From Paenibacillus sp. J31TS4 (GTDB taxonomy: Bacteria; Bacillota; Bacilli; Paenibacillales; NBRC-103111): DNA of 64,000 nucleotides. The notes beneath the pieces are model-generated. The model was not told the DNA's origin. It ran no database searches and worked only from the letters and a program-made list of their open reading frames with translations. Of this stretch, positions 45,389 through 54,381 are shown piece after piece. Position numbers and translations under genes: made by a program. Location of the stretch: assembly GCF_018403265.1 (NCBI RefSeq), contig NZ_BOSI01000001.1, forward strand, positions 992,001 to 1,056,000. The letters run 5' to 3'. How positions within the stretch are numbered: position 1 is the stretch's first letter; the number at the start of each line of letters is the position of its first letter.

Positions 45389-46213
45389 CTACCGCGCTTT
45401 CTCTGCCTCCATCCGGTCAAGCCAGTCGAGGAAATGCGCGCGGACCAGCGTCTCTTTTTCGAGGAACGCATGGTGGCCTGCCTTGTCGAGGACGGCATAC
45501 GAAGCATGCGGAAACTGGTCCAGCAGCCGGGCCGCATCCGAATAGCCCACGATCTGGTCCTGCCGGCCACAGACGATCCCGACCGGCACGTCCAATTGTT
45601 CAGGCCCTCGCTCCTGCTCCTCCGGCAGCCAATAACCGCCCGTCCGCTTGAGGCCGGTCAGGAAGCGGGCATCGGCCATGTCCTGCGCCGGGAAGATGCA
45701 CGCCCGAAACCGCTCCAGCAGCTCAAGCGTCGGCGTCACCGTTTTGCCGGCGAACCGTCTCGCCTCGTCCGGCGTCATCGCCGCAAGCAGCTCCTCGCCG
45801 GGCGGATCGGGCCGAAGCTCGGGCAGATTCGTCCTCTGCCGGCCGACGACCGGACAGAGGAAGAACAGCCCGGCGAGCGCCACCCCCCGCAAGCCTGCGA
45901 TGCCCCGCAGCAGATAGCCGCCGAACGAATACCCGGTCAGCGCCGCCCGCTCCCCCGGTGCCCGTTCGTCCAGAAATGCAAGGAGCGCGTCGACGATCTC
46001 CGCACTGTTCGTGAACCCCGCCGCAGGCGTCTCGCCCATCCCCGGCAGGTCCACGTACAGCCGTCTCCAGCCTGGCCGCCCCTCGAACACGGGCTCCAAT
46101 AGCCGCTCCATGCTTCGGTGATCGTAGCCGGTGCCGTGCAGCACCAGCAGAGGTTTCCCCTCTCCAACCTCCTTGTAAGACAGCCTCTTCCCGTTTCCGT
46201 GCCACTCCTTCAT
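45389..46213 (-). CDS. Alpha/beta hydrolase
   Basis: 274 residues, single domain. Oxyanion-hole motif LLVLHGTG. Nucleophile elbow ALTGYSFGGYLL (Ser), acid Asp near GRQDQIVGY, catalytic His in DKAGHHAFLE. All triad residues are present. The chain lacks a signal peptide, so it acts in the cytoplasm. ATG preceded by GGGGGATGACGG. The substrate is not visible from neighbours. Confidence 0.9.
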   Translation of the reverse strand: MKEWHGNGKRLSYKEVGEGKPLLVLHGTGYDHRSMERLLEPVFEGRPGWRRLYVDLPGMGETPAAGFTNSAEIVDALLAFLDERAPGERAALTGYSFGGYLLRGIAGLRGVALAGLFFLCPVVGRQRTNLPELRPDPPGEELLAAMTPDEARRFAGKTVTPTLELLERFRACIFPAQDMADARFLTGLKRTGGYWLPEEQERGPEQLDVPVGIVCGRQDQIVGYSDAARLLDQFPHASYAVLDKAGHHAFLEKETLVRAHFLDWLDRMEAEKAR

Positions 46214-46336
46214 CCGTCATCCCCCATCCTGTTCTGTTGAACCTTCTGTTCGCGGCCGCTTGGCTCGTCCCGGAGGCGGCTCAGCCAGGCGGATGAGCTA
46301 CGTCCCCCTGCCCCGGACGGCGGCGGAATTTAACCG

Positions 46337-46365
46337 TTGACGCGCCGCTCCCGATTGACTAAAGT
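46337..46365 (+). promoter_or_regulatory. Promoter of the heterodimeric ABC exporter
   Basis: TTGACG, 17 bases, TAAAGT, 73 bases before the first ATG. Confidence 0.5.
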
Positions 46366-46437
46366 AGCAGGAGAATCCGAAACAAGCGTTCCTATTCCCT
46401 CGCCCCCGGCGATTCGAACCAAGGAGAGCCATCCGTC

Positions 46438-48204
46438 ATGAAACGTATCCGTATTCCGTTAGGCCAGTATGCACGGCTCCTGAGCCGCTATCTCAAACCG
46501 CAGCGCGGCAGCATCGTCATGCTGACCATCCTGCTGTTCTCCTCCATCGGACTGCAGCTCGTCAATCCGCAAATCATCCGCTACTTTCTCGATACCGCCC
46601 AGGCCCCCGGACCCGGCGACGACGGAGGACAGGCTCTGCTCTGCGCGGCCGCCCTGTTCATCGGCGTCTCCCTGCTGCTGCAGGTGCTGTCCGTAGCCGC
46701 CACCTATTACGGGGAGAATATCGGCTGGATCGCCACCAATCAGCTGAGAAGCGACGTTGCGTCCCACTGTCTCAAGCTCGACCTGTCGTTTCACAAATCG
46801 CATACATCCGGAGCGATCATTGAGCGGGTCGACGGCGACATTAACTCGCTTGCCAATTTCTTCAGCAACTTCGTCATTACGCTGCTCGGCAATCTGCTGC
46901 TCATCATCGGCATTCTGGTCCTCCTGTTCCGGGAGAACTGGATTCTTGGCGCAGGCATGCTCGTCTTCGTCGTAGCCGCCATCTGGATCATCCAATATAT
47001 CCGCAAATATGCGTCGCCCTACTGGGGCAGACTGCGTCAGGTTTCCTCCGAATTTTTCGGTTTCCTCGGCGAGCATCTCGAAGGCACGGAGGATACACGA
47101 GCCAACGGCGCAACCGGCTATGTCATGCACCGCTTTCACTCGATTCTGAGAGGCTGGCTGCCGGTTCGTGTCCGCGCGTTCTTCGGCTGGGCATCGATGT
47201 GGTCGACCACCATCGCCATCTTCGCGATCGGCAATGCCATCGCCTTCGCGCTAAGCGCTTATTTGTGGAACCGAGGCGCCGCTACAATCGGTACGGTCTA
47301 CATGATCTTCTATTATACCGAATTGATGGCCAAGCCGATTGAGAAAATCCGAACCCAAATGGAGGATCTGCAAAAAGCCGACGCCAGCATCGTCCGCATC
47401 CGCGAGCTGCTGGATACCCGCTCCGCCATTCAGGACGGCCCCGGCACCCCGCTGTCGGGCGGCCCGCTGGGCGTCGAGCTCGAGCAAGTGTCCTTCGGCT
47501 ACGAAGAGGGCCAGTCAACACTGCGAGAGCTGGACTTTCGCATCGAGCCGGGCATGACTGTCGGCCTGCTCGGCCGGACGGGCAGCGGCAAATCGACGCT
47601 CGCCCGGCTCCTGCTGCGGTTCTACGATCCGCAGGCGGGCACGGTGCGCCTCGGCGGCGTCCCGGCACGGGAAACGGCCGTCGCCGAGCTGAGAAGCAAG
47701 GTCGGGCTCGTGACGCAGACGATCGAGCTCTTCCAGGCGACGGTGCGCGACAACCTGACCTTCTTCGACCGGGACATCCCCGACAGCCACATCGCCCAAG
47801 TGCTGGAGGAGCTCGGCATGGGAGACTGGCTGCGCTCGCTTCCCGACGGGCTGGACACCCGGATCGAATCGGGGGGCGGCGGCTTGTCGGCAGGCGAAGC
47901 CCAGCTCCTCTCGTTCGCCCGCGTGTTCCTCGCCGATCCCGGGCTCGTCATTCTCGACGAGGCGTCGTCCCGCCTCGATCCGGCGACCGAACGGACGATG
48001 GAGAAGGCGATCGACAAGCTGCTGGACGGGAGAACCTGCATCATCATCGCCCACCGGCTCACGACCGTACAGAGAGCCGACCGCATCCTCATTCTCGAAG
48101 ACGGCCGCCTGATCGAATACGGGGACCGCAAGAAGCTGGCGGCGGATCCGGACTCCCGCTTTGCCCGCATGCTGACAGCCGGAATGGAGGAATTGCTCGC
48201 ATGA
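46438..48204 (+). CDS. ABC exporter subunit 1 (permease-ATPase)
   Basis: 588 residues: six-helix exporter domain, then ATPase. Walker [15 protein letters not shown], signature [10 protein letters not shown] (degenerate LSAGE in place of LSGGQ), Walker [13 protein letters not shown] with catalytic Glu, H-loop IIAHRL. CAAGGAGAG precedes the ATG. Its stop overlaps subunit 2 by 4 bases. With the partner it forms an asymmetric BmrCD/TM287-288-type exporter: this subunit gives the active Glu, the partner gives the intact signature. Confidence 0.92.
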   Translation: MKRIRIPLGQYARLLSRYLKPQRGSIVMLTILLFSSIGLQLVNPQIIRYFLDTAQAPGPGDDGGQALLCAAALFIGVSLLLQVLSVAATYYGENIGWIATNQLRSDVASHCLKLDLSFHKSHTSGAIIERVDGDINSLANFFSNFVITLLGNLLLIIGILVLLFRENWILGAGMLVFVVAAIWIIQYIRKYASPYWGRLRQVSSEFFGFLGEHLEGTEDTRANGATGYVMHRFHSILRGWLPVRVRAFFGWASMWSTTIAIFAIGNAIAFALSAYLWNRGAATIGTVYMIFYYTELMAKPIEKIRTQMEDLQKADASIVRIRELLDTRSAIQDGPGTPLSGGPLGVELEQVSFGYEEGQSTLRELDFRIEPGMTVGLLGRTGSGKSTLARLLLRFYDPQAGTVRLGGVPARETAVAELRSKVGLVTQTIELFQATVRDNLTFFDRDIPDSHIAQVLEELGMGDWLRSLPDGLDTRIESGGGGLSAGEAQLLSFARVFLADPGLVILDEASSRLDPATERTMEKAIDKLLDGRTCIIIAHRLTTVQRADRILILEDGRLIEYGDRKKLAADPDSRFARMLTAGMEELLA

Positions 48205-49958
48205 AATCATCCACTTTCTTTTGGCGGCTCATCCGCAATCAGCCGTGGCGCTACACGCTGAACGTGCTTGCCTGGTCGCTCATCTATCTCGCGCCCGTCC
48301 TTCCCGGTCTAGTCACCAAGGAGTTCTTCGACGTCCTGACGGGCGATTCCGCCTACGGCTGGACGGTCTGGTCGGTCATCGCGCTCGTCCTCGTGGCGGC
48401 GGCGGTCCGGATCGCCTTCATCTTCTTCGGCTTTTACACGGATGTCGGCTACCGGTTCCGAGTCGGCTCCCTGCTGCGCCGAAACCTGCTGAGTCATGTC
48501 CTCAAGGAGCCGGGGGCACGGGCGATCCCAGGCTCGCCGGGAGAGGCCATCTCGACGTTCCGGGACGACGTGGACCATGTGGAGGAGGCCGTCTCCTGGT
48601 CGGTCGACGCGTTCGGCATGGTCCTGTTCGCAGGCGTATCGTTCTTCATCCTGATGGGGATCGACGTTCGAATGACGCTGTACGTCTTCCTGCCGCTCGT
48701 CCTGGTCGTCGGCATCGCCCAGCTCTCCACTACGCTGCTGCAGCGGTTCCGGGCCGCGAGCCGCGAGGCGACGAGTCAGGTCACCGGGGCGATCAGCGAG
48801 ATGTTCTCCTCGGTCCAGGCGATCCAGGTCGCCGGCGCGGAAGACCGCGTCATCGCCCGGTTCCGGGAGCTGAACGACAACCGGCGCCGTACCATGCTGA
48901 AGGACAAGCTGTTCACCCAGGGGCTGGACTCCGTCTTCTCGAACGCCGTCAACATAGGCACCGGTCTGATCCTGCTTCTGGCGGCGCGGGCGATGCGCGA
49001 AGGCGGCTTTACGGTCGGCGATTTTGCCCTGTTCGTCTATTACCTGACCTTCGTAACCCAATTCATCCAGAACTTCGGCAAATTTCTGACGAACTATAAG
49101 CAGTCCAGCGTTTCCAAGGACCGTCTGCTGCAGCTGCTGCAGGACGCACCGCCCGAAACGCTCACCGCCGAGCATCCTCTTTACCTGAGCGGGGAGCTGC
49201 CCGCCCCGGCGCAGCCGGATCGGAACGAGACCGACCGGCTGGAGCTGCTGGAAGCGGACGGCCTGACCTACCGCTACCCCGAAACCGGCAGAGGCATCGA
49301 GAACATAACGCTTCGGCTGCCGCGCGGCTCGTTCACCGTCGTAACCGGCCGGATCGGTTCTGGCAAGACCACCCTTGTCCGCACGCTTCTCGGCCTGCTG
49401 CCGATGGAAAGCGGCCGCATCCGGTGGAACGGAGAGCCGGTGGCCGATCCGGCCGGCTTCTTCGTCCCTCCGCACAGCGCGTACACGCCCCAGGTGCCGC
49501 GCCTTTACAGCGATACGCTCAGGCAGAACATCCTGCTCGGGCGCGCGGACGGACCGGAGGCACTCGAGAGCGCGGTCCGCGCGGCGGTCATGGAACGTGA
49601 CGTTGCCGGACTGCCGAGCGGCTTCGAGACGATGATCGGTCCCCGCGGTGTCAAGCTGTCGGGGGGCCAGGCGCAGCGGACCGCCGCCGCGCGGATGTTC
49701 ATCCGCGACGCAGAGCTTCTCGTCTTCGACGACCTGTCAAGCGCGCTTGACGTCGTCACCGAGCAGACGTTATGGACGCGTCTTTTCGAGGAGCGCCGGG
49801 CCACCTGCTTGGTCATCACGCACCGCAAAGCCGTACTCCAGCAGGCGGACCATATCGTCCTCTTGAAGGACGGCCGCATCGAGGCCGAAGGCAAGCTGGA
49901 CGAGCTGCTTGCGGCAAGCGACGAGATGAGGCGGCTGTGGAGCCGCGGCCTGACCTAG
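48201..49958 (+). CDS. ABC exporter subunit 2 (permease-ATPase)
   Basis: 585 residues. Walker [16 protein letters not shown], intact signature [14 protein letters not shown], Walker [13 protein letters not shown] where the catalytic Glu is Asp, H-loop VITHRK. This pattern makes one composite ATP site catalytic and the other degenerate, as in known heterodimeric multidrug exporters. Translationally coupled to subunit 1. No adjacent regulator or peptide gene identifies the cargo. Confidence 0.92.
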   Translation: MKSSTFFWRLIRNQPWRYTLNVLAWSLIYLAPVLPGLVTKEFFDVLTGDSAYGWTVWSVIALVLVAAAVRIAFIFFGFYTDVGYRFRVGSLLRRNLLSHVLKEPGARAIPGSPGEAISTFRDDVDHVEEAVSWSVDAFGMVLFAGVSFFILMGIDVRMTLYVFLPLVLVVGIAQLSTTLLQRFRAASREATSQVTGAISEMFSSVQAIQVAGAEDRVIARFRELNDNRRRTMLKDKLFTQGLDSVFSNAVNIGTGLILLLAARAMREGGFTVGDFALFVYYLTFVTQFIQNFGKFLTNYKQSSVSKDRLLQLLQDAPPETLTAEHPLYLSGELPAPAQPDRNETDRLELLEADGLTYRYPETGRGIENITLRLPRGSFTVVTGRIGSGKTTLVRTLLGLLPMESGRIRWNGEPVADPAGFFVPPHSAYTPQVPRLYSDTLRQNILLGRADGPEALESAVRAAVMERDVAGLPSGFETMIGPRGVKLSGGQAQRTAAARMFIRDAELLVFDDLSSALDVVTEQTLWTRLFEERRATCLVITHRKAVLQQADHIVLLKDGRIEAEGKLDELLAASDEMRRLWSRGLT

Positions 49959-50091
49959 CGTCCGCCGCGGAAGTTTGCCTCCCGGCAGCTCTTTGGCAGC
50001 TTGTCATCATTTTGAAACTCTTTTTTTGATTCATGCGCATAAAATGAGAGTAAGAACCTAGTAAGGCCTTATAGCAAAGGAGCCAACGCGC

Positions 50092-50610
50092 ATGAAAAAA
50101 TGGAGCATCACCCTTGTCCTGCTCGCCCTCGTCATCATCGGTATCGCTATTCCCGCAGGAGCTAAGGATGAAACCAACGCCTATACCCCCGTCCCGAAGA
50201 GCCAGAATACACAAGCCGCTTACATATCCGATTTGTATGGCAAGGACGGCAAGCTATATGCAGTCAAGGATGAGATTGAATGGCTGGAAGGCGAGGACGC
50301 CAACCGCCTGTTCCGCGAAGAATATCCGGACGCCGGGTTCGACACGGCGCCAGACGGCTACATGATCGTCAACAAGGAAGAGAAGCAGGAGGCCGTCCAA
50401 GTGTCTCCGAACGCCGAAGTGCTGATGCAGGCGTACAGCAAAACCGGCGATCCCGCCGACCTGGATATCCAGTGGAACGAGCCGGTTACGCTGGATACGT
50501 TCCAGAGCTTGCTGGAGAGCCCGCAGGGCGAGCTGCTCAAGGAATACCCGTATCACCTCACGATCGAGGACGGCATCGTCACCAAGATTGTCCAGCAGTA
50601 CATTCCCTAA
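50092..50610 (+). CDS. Secreted hypothetical protein, 172 residues
   Basis: Signal peptide KKWSITLVLLALVIIGIAIP with cleavage after AGA-K. The mature part is acidic, with no Cys and no recognised domain (IEWLEGEDANRLFREEYPDA; two-lobe alpha/beta appearance). CAAAGGAGC precedes the ATG. Own terminator. Not part of the ABC exporter unit: a 133-base gap with a possible promoter (TTGAAA near 50012, CATAAAAT near 50038) intervenes. Confidence 0.8.
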   Translation: MKKWSITLVLLALVIIGIAIPAGAKDETNAYTPVPKSQNTQAAYISDLYGKDGKLYAVKDEIEWLEGEDANRLFREEYPDAGFDTAPDGYMIVNKEEKQEAVQVSPNAEVLMQAYSKTGDPADLDIQWNEPVTLDTFQSLLESPQGELLKEYPYHLTIEDGIVTKIVQQYIP

Positions 50611-50628
50611 CCGGTTCTCTAGCCAAAC

Positions 50629-50660
50629 ACAAAGCCCCCTTTGGACAAAGGGGGCTTTGT
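50629..50660. terminator. Bidirectional hairpin terminator
   Basis: ACAAAGCCCCCTTTG / CAAAGGGGGCTTTGT between convergent genes. Confidence 0.75.
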
Positions 50661-50757
50661 TATGTCGAACGTTCAGTAACGTTCATGGTTCGGTTATCGG
50701 ATGTCCCGGCTGGTTCTTCCCATTGCTCCAGCAAGCGCGGGAGCCGCAGCATCATCG

Positions 50758-51354
50758 TCATGCCGGCTTCCCTTTCTGTTCCAGTTCCTTCTGGCGAAGG
50801 GCTGTCCATGTCTCCTTAGACAGCCGGTAATAGCAATACGGCTCGCCGTTTCGTTCGATCTCATGCTGATAGAGGAAACCGCAGTTAACAATCACATGGT
50901 TCGAGGGCACATTCCGGACGAGGGCGACCGCGATCAGCTCCTCCACCGTCGTCCGCTCGAACAAGTAGCGGACAAGCGCCCGCGCCGCCTCCGTCGTATA
51001 GCCTTTGCCTCTATGGTCTCTGGAGATCGCATAGGCAATTTCCCGGTTAGGGGCAGGCATTCCATCCAATATGCCGGTACAGCACCAGCCGATGAACCGT
51101 CCGGTCGCTTTCTCGATAATTCCCAGCCGCAGGCGCAGCTCCCCGATCTCTCCGCCTTGCTCCACCGCCTGCAGGAACTGCTTGTTTCCCGGGAGCTCGT
51201 AATCGCGCATCCAATGCTCCCGCTTCTCTCTAGAGACTTTCCAGTCCGGCAAAAATTCATAGATTTCGGGCTGCCAAGTGAGGGCATGCAGGTCGTCCAG
51301 ATCCTCCAAGCGGTATTCGCGCAGCAATATGTTGCTTCCTTCTATCTCAAACAT
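50758..51354 (-). CDS. GNAT acetyltransferase (RimJ/RimL type)
   Basis: 198 residues. Starts ILLREYRLEDLDDLHAL, the family beta1-alpha1. Acetyl-CoA loop ISRDHRGKGYTTEAARALVR, then VRNVPSNHVIVNCGFLYQHE with the conserved Asn and GF. Family members acetylate N-termini, amines or antibiotics; no clue for the substrate. GGAAGGGAAGAGAACTACG leader before the ATG. Confidence 0.88.
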   Translation of the reverse strand: MFEIEGSNILLREYRLEDLDDLHALTWQPEIYEFLPDWKVSREKREHWMRDYELPGNKQFLQAVEQGGEIGELRLRLGIIEKATGRFIGWCCTGILDGMPAPNREIAYAISRDHRGKGYTTEAARALVRYLFERTTVEELIAVALVRNVPSNHVIVNCGFLYQHEIERNGEPYCYYRLSKETWTALRQKELEQKGKPA

Positions 51355-51688
51355 CGTAGTTCTCTTCCCTTCCTTTCAGGTCCGCTATCGGTTCTTCCCC
51401 ACCAGACTACCAGCTCCGGCCGGCAATGGCACGCGACAATATTGCTATGATCAAAAAATCCGGTCCCGCCGGCCGAGCTCATAGCGCCGGGCCTGATTCT
51501 CGCTACTCACCCATCCCATCCCCGGCTGATACACCGCTTTCCGCCCCAGTGGCCGGTTTGGCTCCTCTTTTTGTCCCATCTGCCTGACAGTTGCCCTGCT
51601 TTCCGCCCCATCGGCCGGAAAGTATGGTATGCTAGGTGGAAGCACTTGCGTCCACCCGCCCCTATTTCTATGGCGAAGGAGGCCTACC

Positions 51689-52099
51689 ATGAGCAGCGAT
51701 TTTCTTAAGATCAAATCCCTTGAGGGCGAATATAAGCTGTATCACAAAAAAAACGACGTCGGCATCACCGTGACGACCAAGGAACTGGTCTATCAGCGGC
51801 CCCATCTGACGTATCATATCCGTTTGGAGGACATCATCACCATTGTGCCCTATGTCCCCGGGCCCGGCAGGCGTCCTTTCGTCCTCACAAACGAGAGAGC
51901 GGACGGGACCGTCCGGACGCCATTCGCCGGAAGCTCCGATGCCTACCGGCTGTATGTGAAGGAAGCCTCCGTCCATAACCGGAGCGGAATCTTCCATGCT
52001 GCTGGCATCGATTTTGTCCTGCCCTTGCACCCGGACCTGCTGAGTGCCGTCACGCAGTATGCCGGGCTTAGCCCGGCAGCGGGTGATGCCCTGGCTTAG
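51689..52099 (+). CDS. Small conserved-looking protein, PH-like appearance
   Basis: 136 residues, no signal or membrane segment. Alternating beta strands (GEYKLYHKKNDVGITVTTKE, YHIRLEDIITIVPYVPGPGR) followed by a helix (DLLSAVTQYAG) give a PH-like pattern of seven strands plus C-terminal helix. I do not recognise a named family and state no function. AAGGAGG lies 7 bases before the ATG at 51689; a hairpin terminator follows. Confidence 0.75.
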   Translation: MSSDFLKIKSLEGEYKLYHKKNDVGITVTTKELVYQRPHLTYHIRLEDIITIVPYVPGPGRRPFVLTNERADGTVRTPFAGSSDAYRLYVKEASVHNRSGIFHAAGIDFVLPLHPDLLSAVTQYAGLSPAAGDALA

Positions 52100-52155
52100 C
52101 GGAACGGACAGCGGGCGGCGATTCAAGCCGGCCACAAAGAGCCCGGTTGAGCCAA

Positions 52156-52188
52156 GAGAGCGCCTTTCCCGTGCGGGAAGGCGCTCTC
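52156..52188. terminator. Bidirectional terminator
   Basis: GAGAGCGCCTTTCCC-GTGC-GGGAAGGCGCTCTC then TTGTTTGTGTTTT on the plus strand. Confidence 0.85.
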
Positions 52189-52226
52189 TTGTTTGTGTTT
52201 TCGCCAAGCGGTTGTGGCTGCCTCAC

Positions 52227-52448
52227 TTACTTGGACAAATACCGAAAGAGAGCCAGCACAAGCGAACCGACGACACTGAGGACGAGACAGGTTACGATCG
52301 GAAAATAAAAGCGGACGTTTTCCTTCTCGACCGAGATGTCGCCAGGAAGCCGGCCGAGCGGCAGAAACCGTCCGCCGAGCTGCCACAGCAGCCCCAACAC
52401 GATCAGGACCGCGCCGCCAAAAACCAGGAACTTCGCTACCGGGTTCAT
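52227..52448 (-). CDS. DUF2905 small membrane protein
   Basis: 73 residues. LVFGGAVLIVLGLLWQLGGR, then LPLGRLPGDISVEKENVRFYFPI, the unmistakable DUF2905 core, and a second helix VTCLVLSVVGSLVLALF. Two-pass membrane protein, widespread in Bacillota and often beside ruvB or queA; here alone. AAAGGAGG before the ATG. Function unknown. Confidence 0.92.
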   Translation of the reverse strand: MNPVAKFLVFGGAVLIVLGLLWQLGGRFLPLGRLPGDISVEKENVRFYFPIVTCLVLSVVGSLVLALFRYLSK

Positions 52449-52680
52449 TCCGTCCCTCCTTTCCACCGTATTTCCAGATTCCGTTTCTCGTATCTTGCCC
52501 GCCCCTCGCTCGTCCATGCAGGAACGGGCAAATACCTCCCGCCCTTGTCCGGCGGGTGGCAGGCCGATATACTGAAAGAACCGGACCGGCGGAATCCCAA
52601 GTCCGCCCGTCCTCTAATGCTACCATCCCGCCTCCTCCGGGTTTCGCCCGGCAGAGATCGCATGAAAGAAGGAATGATTC

Positions 52681-53160
52681 ATGTTTCAGACTGTCCTCTA
52701 TGAAGGAACACCCGCCGAGCAGTACGAGCTGCTGATCCGCCAATTGGAGGGCCTGCTCGCCGGTGAGACGAACCGGATCGCCAATCTGGCCAACGCCTCC
52801 TCTCTGCTCGGCCAGTTTCTGCAGAATATTAACTGGGTCGGGTTCTACCTAGCCGAACCGGACGGCCTCGTGCTCGGCCCGTTCCAAGGTCTGCCTGCCT
52901 GCGTCCGAATCCCGCTGGGCAAAGGGGTTTGCGGGACCGCGGCCTCCCGCCGGGAGACGATCCGCGTCGAGGATGTGCACCAGTTCCCCGGCCACATCGC
53001 CTGCGATGCCGCCTCTCGTTCGGAGATCGTCATTCCGCTCGTGAAGGACGGTGAGCTGCTCGGCGTGCTGGATATCGACAGCCCGCTCGAGGCCCGGTTC
53101 AACGAAGAGGACCAGAAGGGACTGGAGCGCTTCGCAGACCGGCTGACCGCTCTGCTGTAA
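52681..53160 (+). CDS. msrC: Free methionine-(R)-sulfoxide reductase (GAF)
   Basis: 159-residue GAF domain. The three Cys of fRMsr are present at C74, C84 and C108 (LPACVRIPLGKGVCGTAAS; HIACDAASRSEIVIPL), and NINWVGFYL opens the pocket. The enzyme reduces free Met-R-sulfoxide with a thioredoxin-type partner in the cytoplasm. The ATG follows a GAAAGAAGGAATGATTC leader. Confidence 0.9.
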   Translation: MFQTVLYEGTPAEQYELLIRQLEGLLAGETNRIANLANASSLLGQFLQNINWVGFYLAEPDGLVLGPFQGLPACVRIPLGKGVCGTAASRRETIRVEDVHQFPGHIACDAASRSEIVIPLVKDGELLGVLDIDSPLEARFNEEDQKGLERFADRLTALL

Positions 53161-53298
53161 ACGTCCGGCCGAATGCGCGTCCTCGCTCCATATTCGGGGG
53201 ACGCACCCAGCTGCCGATCTACCCGGTCCATAACCGGGAACGTTCCCCTTTCGCGGCCTATCGCTTCTAAAAGCGGATCTCGTATCTTCCTGAACCCA

Positions 53299-53371
53299 AA
53301 CGTCCCCCTTGATGCTTTGCCTCCGATTGTAGCGAACCCGGAGTGCGAAGACAACCAAGGGGGACGTTTCT
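53299..53371. repeat. Long-range inverted repeat, AAACGTCCCCCTTG
   Basis: AAACGTCCCCCTTG and CAAGGGGGACGTTT enclose a 45-base loop with its own CTCCG/CGGAG stem. It lies between convergent genes; a terminator-like insulator is likely. Confidence 0.5.
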
Positions 53372-53418
53372 TGTTGTAGATACTCCGCATTCCGGGAGTG
53401 GAATGCCGGGGCAGGAGC

Positions 53419-54231
53419 TTACAGCTCGAACACCATCCCGTCATAGGCAGTGACGATGCCGTGCTGTTCGAAGATGCTGACCAGCTCATCGTGCTGCAGC
53501 CCGCAGTTGTGCGAGAAGTGCGTCGCTACCGTCACGCTGTCCTCGTGGAACATCCCCTGCTCGAGGAACGCTTTCTTCATGTCGATGACCGCCTCGTTGT
53601 TCATATGATTGATCCGGCCGCCCACGAGTCCGCTCGTGCAATCGAGAATGGCGAGATCGATCCGTTTGCCGCGCAGCCAGGCCCACGTCTCTTCCGGCAG
53701 CCAGCCGGTATCGTGCCCGTAAAAGATCGTCTTGCCATCGCGCTCTATGTAGAACAACAAACAAGTCTCTCCTCTGTCGTGATCCGCCAGAAGCGGCGTG
53801 ATGACGGCCGTCTCGGCCTCGACCGGGCGGAACGGCTGAATGAGCTTGTAAGAGAGGCGGTCGGCGGGAGGCGAGGCGACCACATTCTTGCACAGCCGGA
53901 TGGCCAGGTCATGGCCGTACACATTCAGCGGATGTTCGGTGCCATGGGCAAAAACCGGCAGACGCATGAGCAGGTCTTCGGCGTACAAATGATCGGAATG
54001 CGTATGAGTCAGGAACAGATCGTGCACCTTGCTCAAATCCAGGCCATCCCGGTGCACATGGTACATTGTGTCCGGAGGGAAATCGATTTTGAGCACGTCG
54101 TCGATGAGCACGGAGCTGCGGGTGCGGTAGTTTCGCCCTCCGCGTTTTCTTGCTTCCTCACAGTTGCTGCAGGTGCAGAACAGGGCGGGAAACCCTTCGG
54201 CCGCCGCCGTTCCCAAAAAACGGATCTTCAT
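53419..54231 (-). CDS. MBL-fold phosphodiesterase (PhnP-like)
   Basis: 270 residues. Starts MKIRFLGTAAAEGFP. CTCSNCEEARKRGGRNYRTRSS holds the Cys pair typical of PhnP-type cyclic phosphodiesterases. The metal motif THTHSDHLY (HxHxDH) is intact, and GHDTGW and CDC..L-type Asp ligands follow. Members hydrolyse phosphoribosyl 1,2-cyclic phosphate or related substrates. Start at 54231 gives AAGGAG 7 bases of spacing; the earlier ATG at 54237 is too close. Confidence 0.88.
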   Translation of the reverse strand: MKIRFLGTAAAEGFPALFCTCSNCEEARKRGGRNYRTRSSVLIDDVLKIDFPPDTMYHVHRDGLDLSKVHDLFLTHTHSDHLYAEDLLMRLPVFAHGTEHPLNVYGHDLAIRLCKNVVASPPADRLSYKLIQPFRPVEAETAVITPLLADHDRGETCLLFYIERDGKTIFYGHDTGWLPEETWAWLRGKRIDLAILDCTSGLVGGRINHMNNEAVIDMKKAFLEQGMFHEDSVTVATHFSHNCGLQHDELVSIFEQHGIVTAYDGMVFEL

Positions 54232-54381
54232 AGCCATTCTCCTTTTTGTCTCGAATAGGCCTGTCCCCGACTGACGCGGGGACCGTGCCATAATGCCCCT
54301 TTGAGGCAGGGTGGTCCACTCCCGCGAACGAATGGGTCGGACAAATCCCGCTAACGCCATTGTATGCTTGTCTTGCCCCCT

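Noticed and set aside
48309-49475. 388-codon minus-strand frame opposite ABC subunit 2
   Set aside because: Shadow of the ABC gene; Arg/Gln/Asp-rich with no homology signs.
51537-51620. Two copies of TTTCCGCCCCAnnGGCCGG
   Set aside because: Too short and only two copies; may be chance in G+C-rich spacer.
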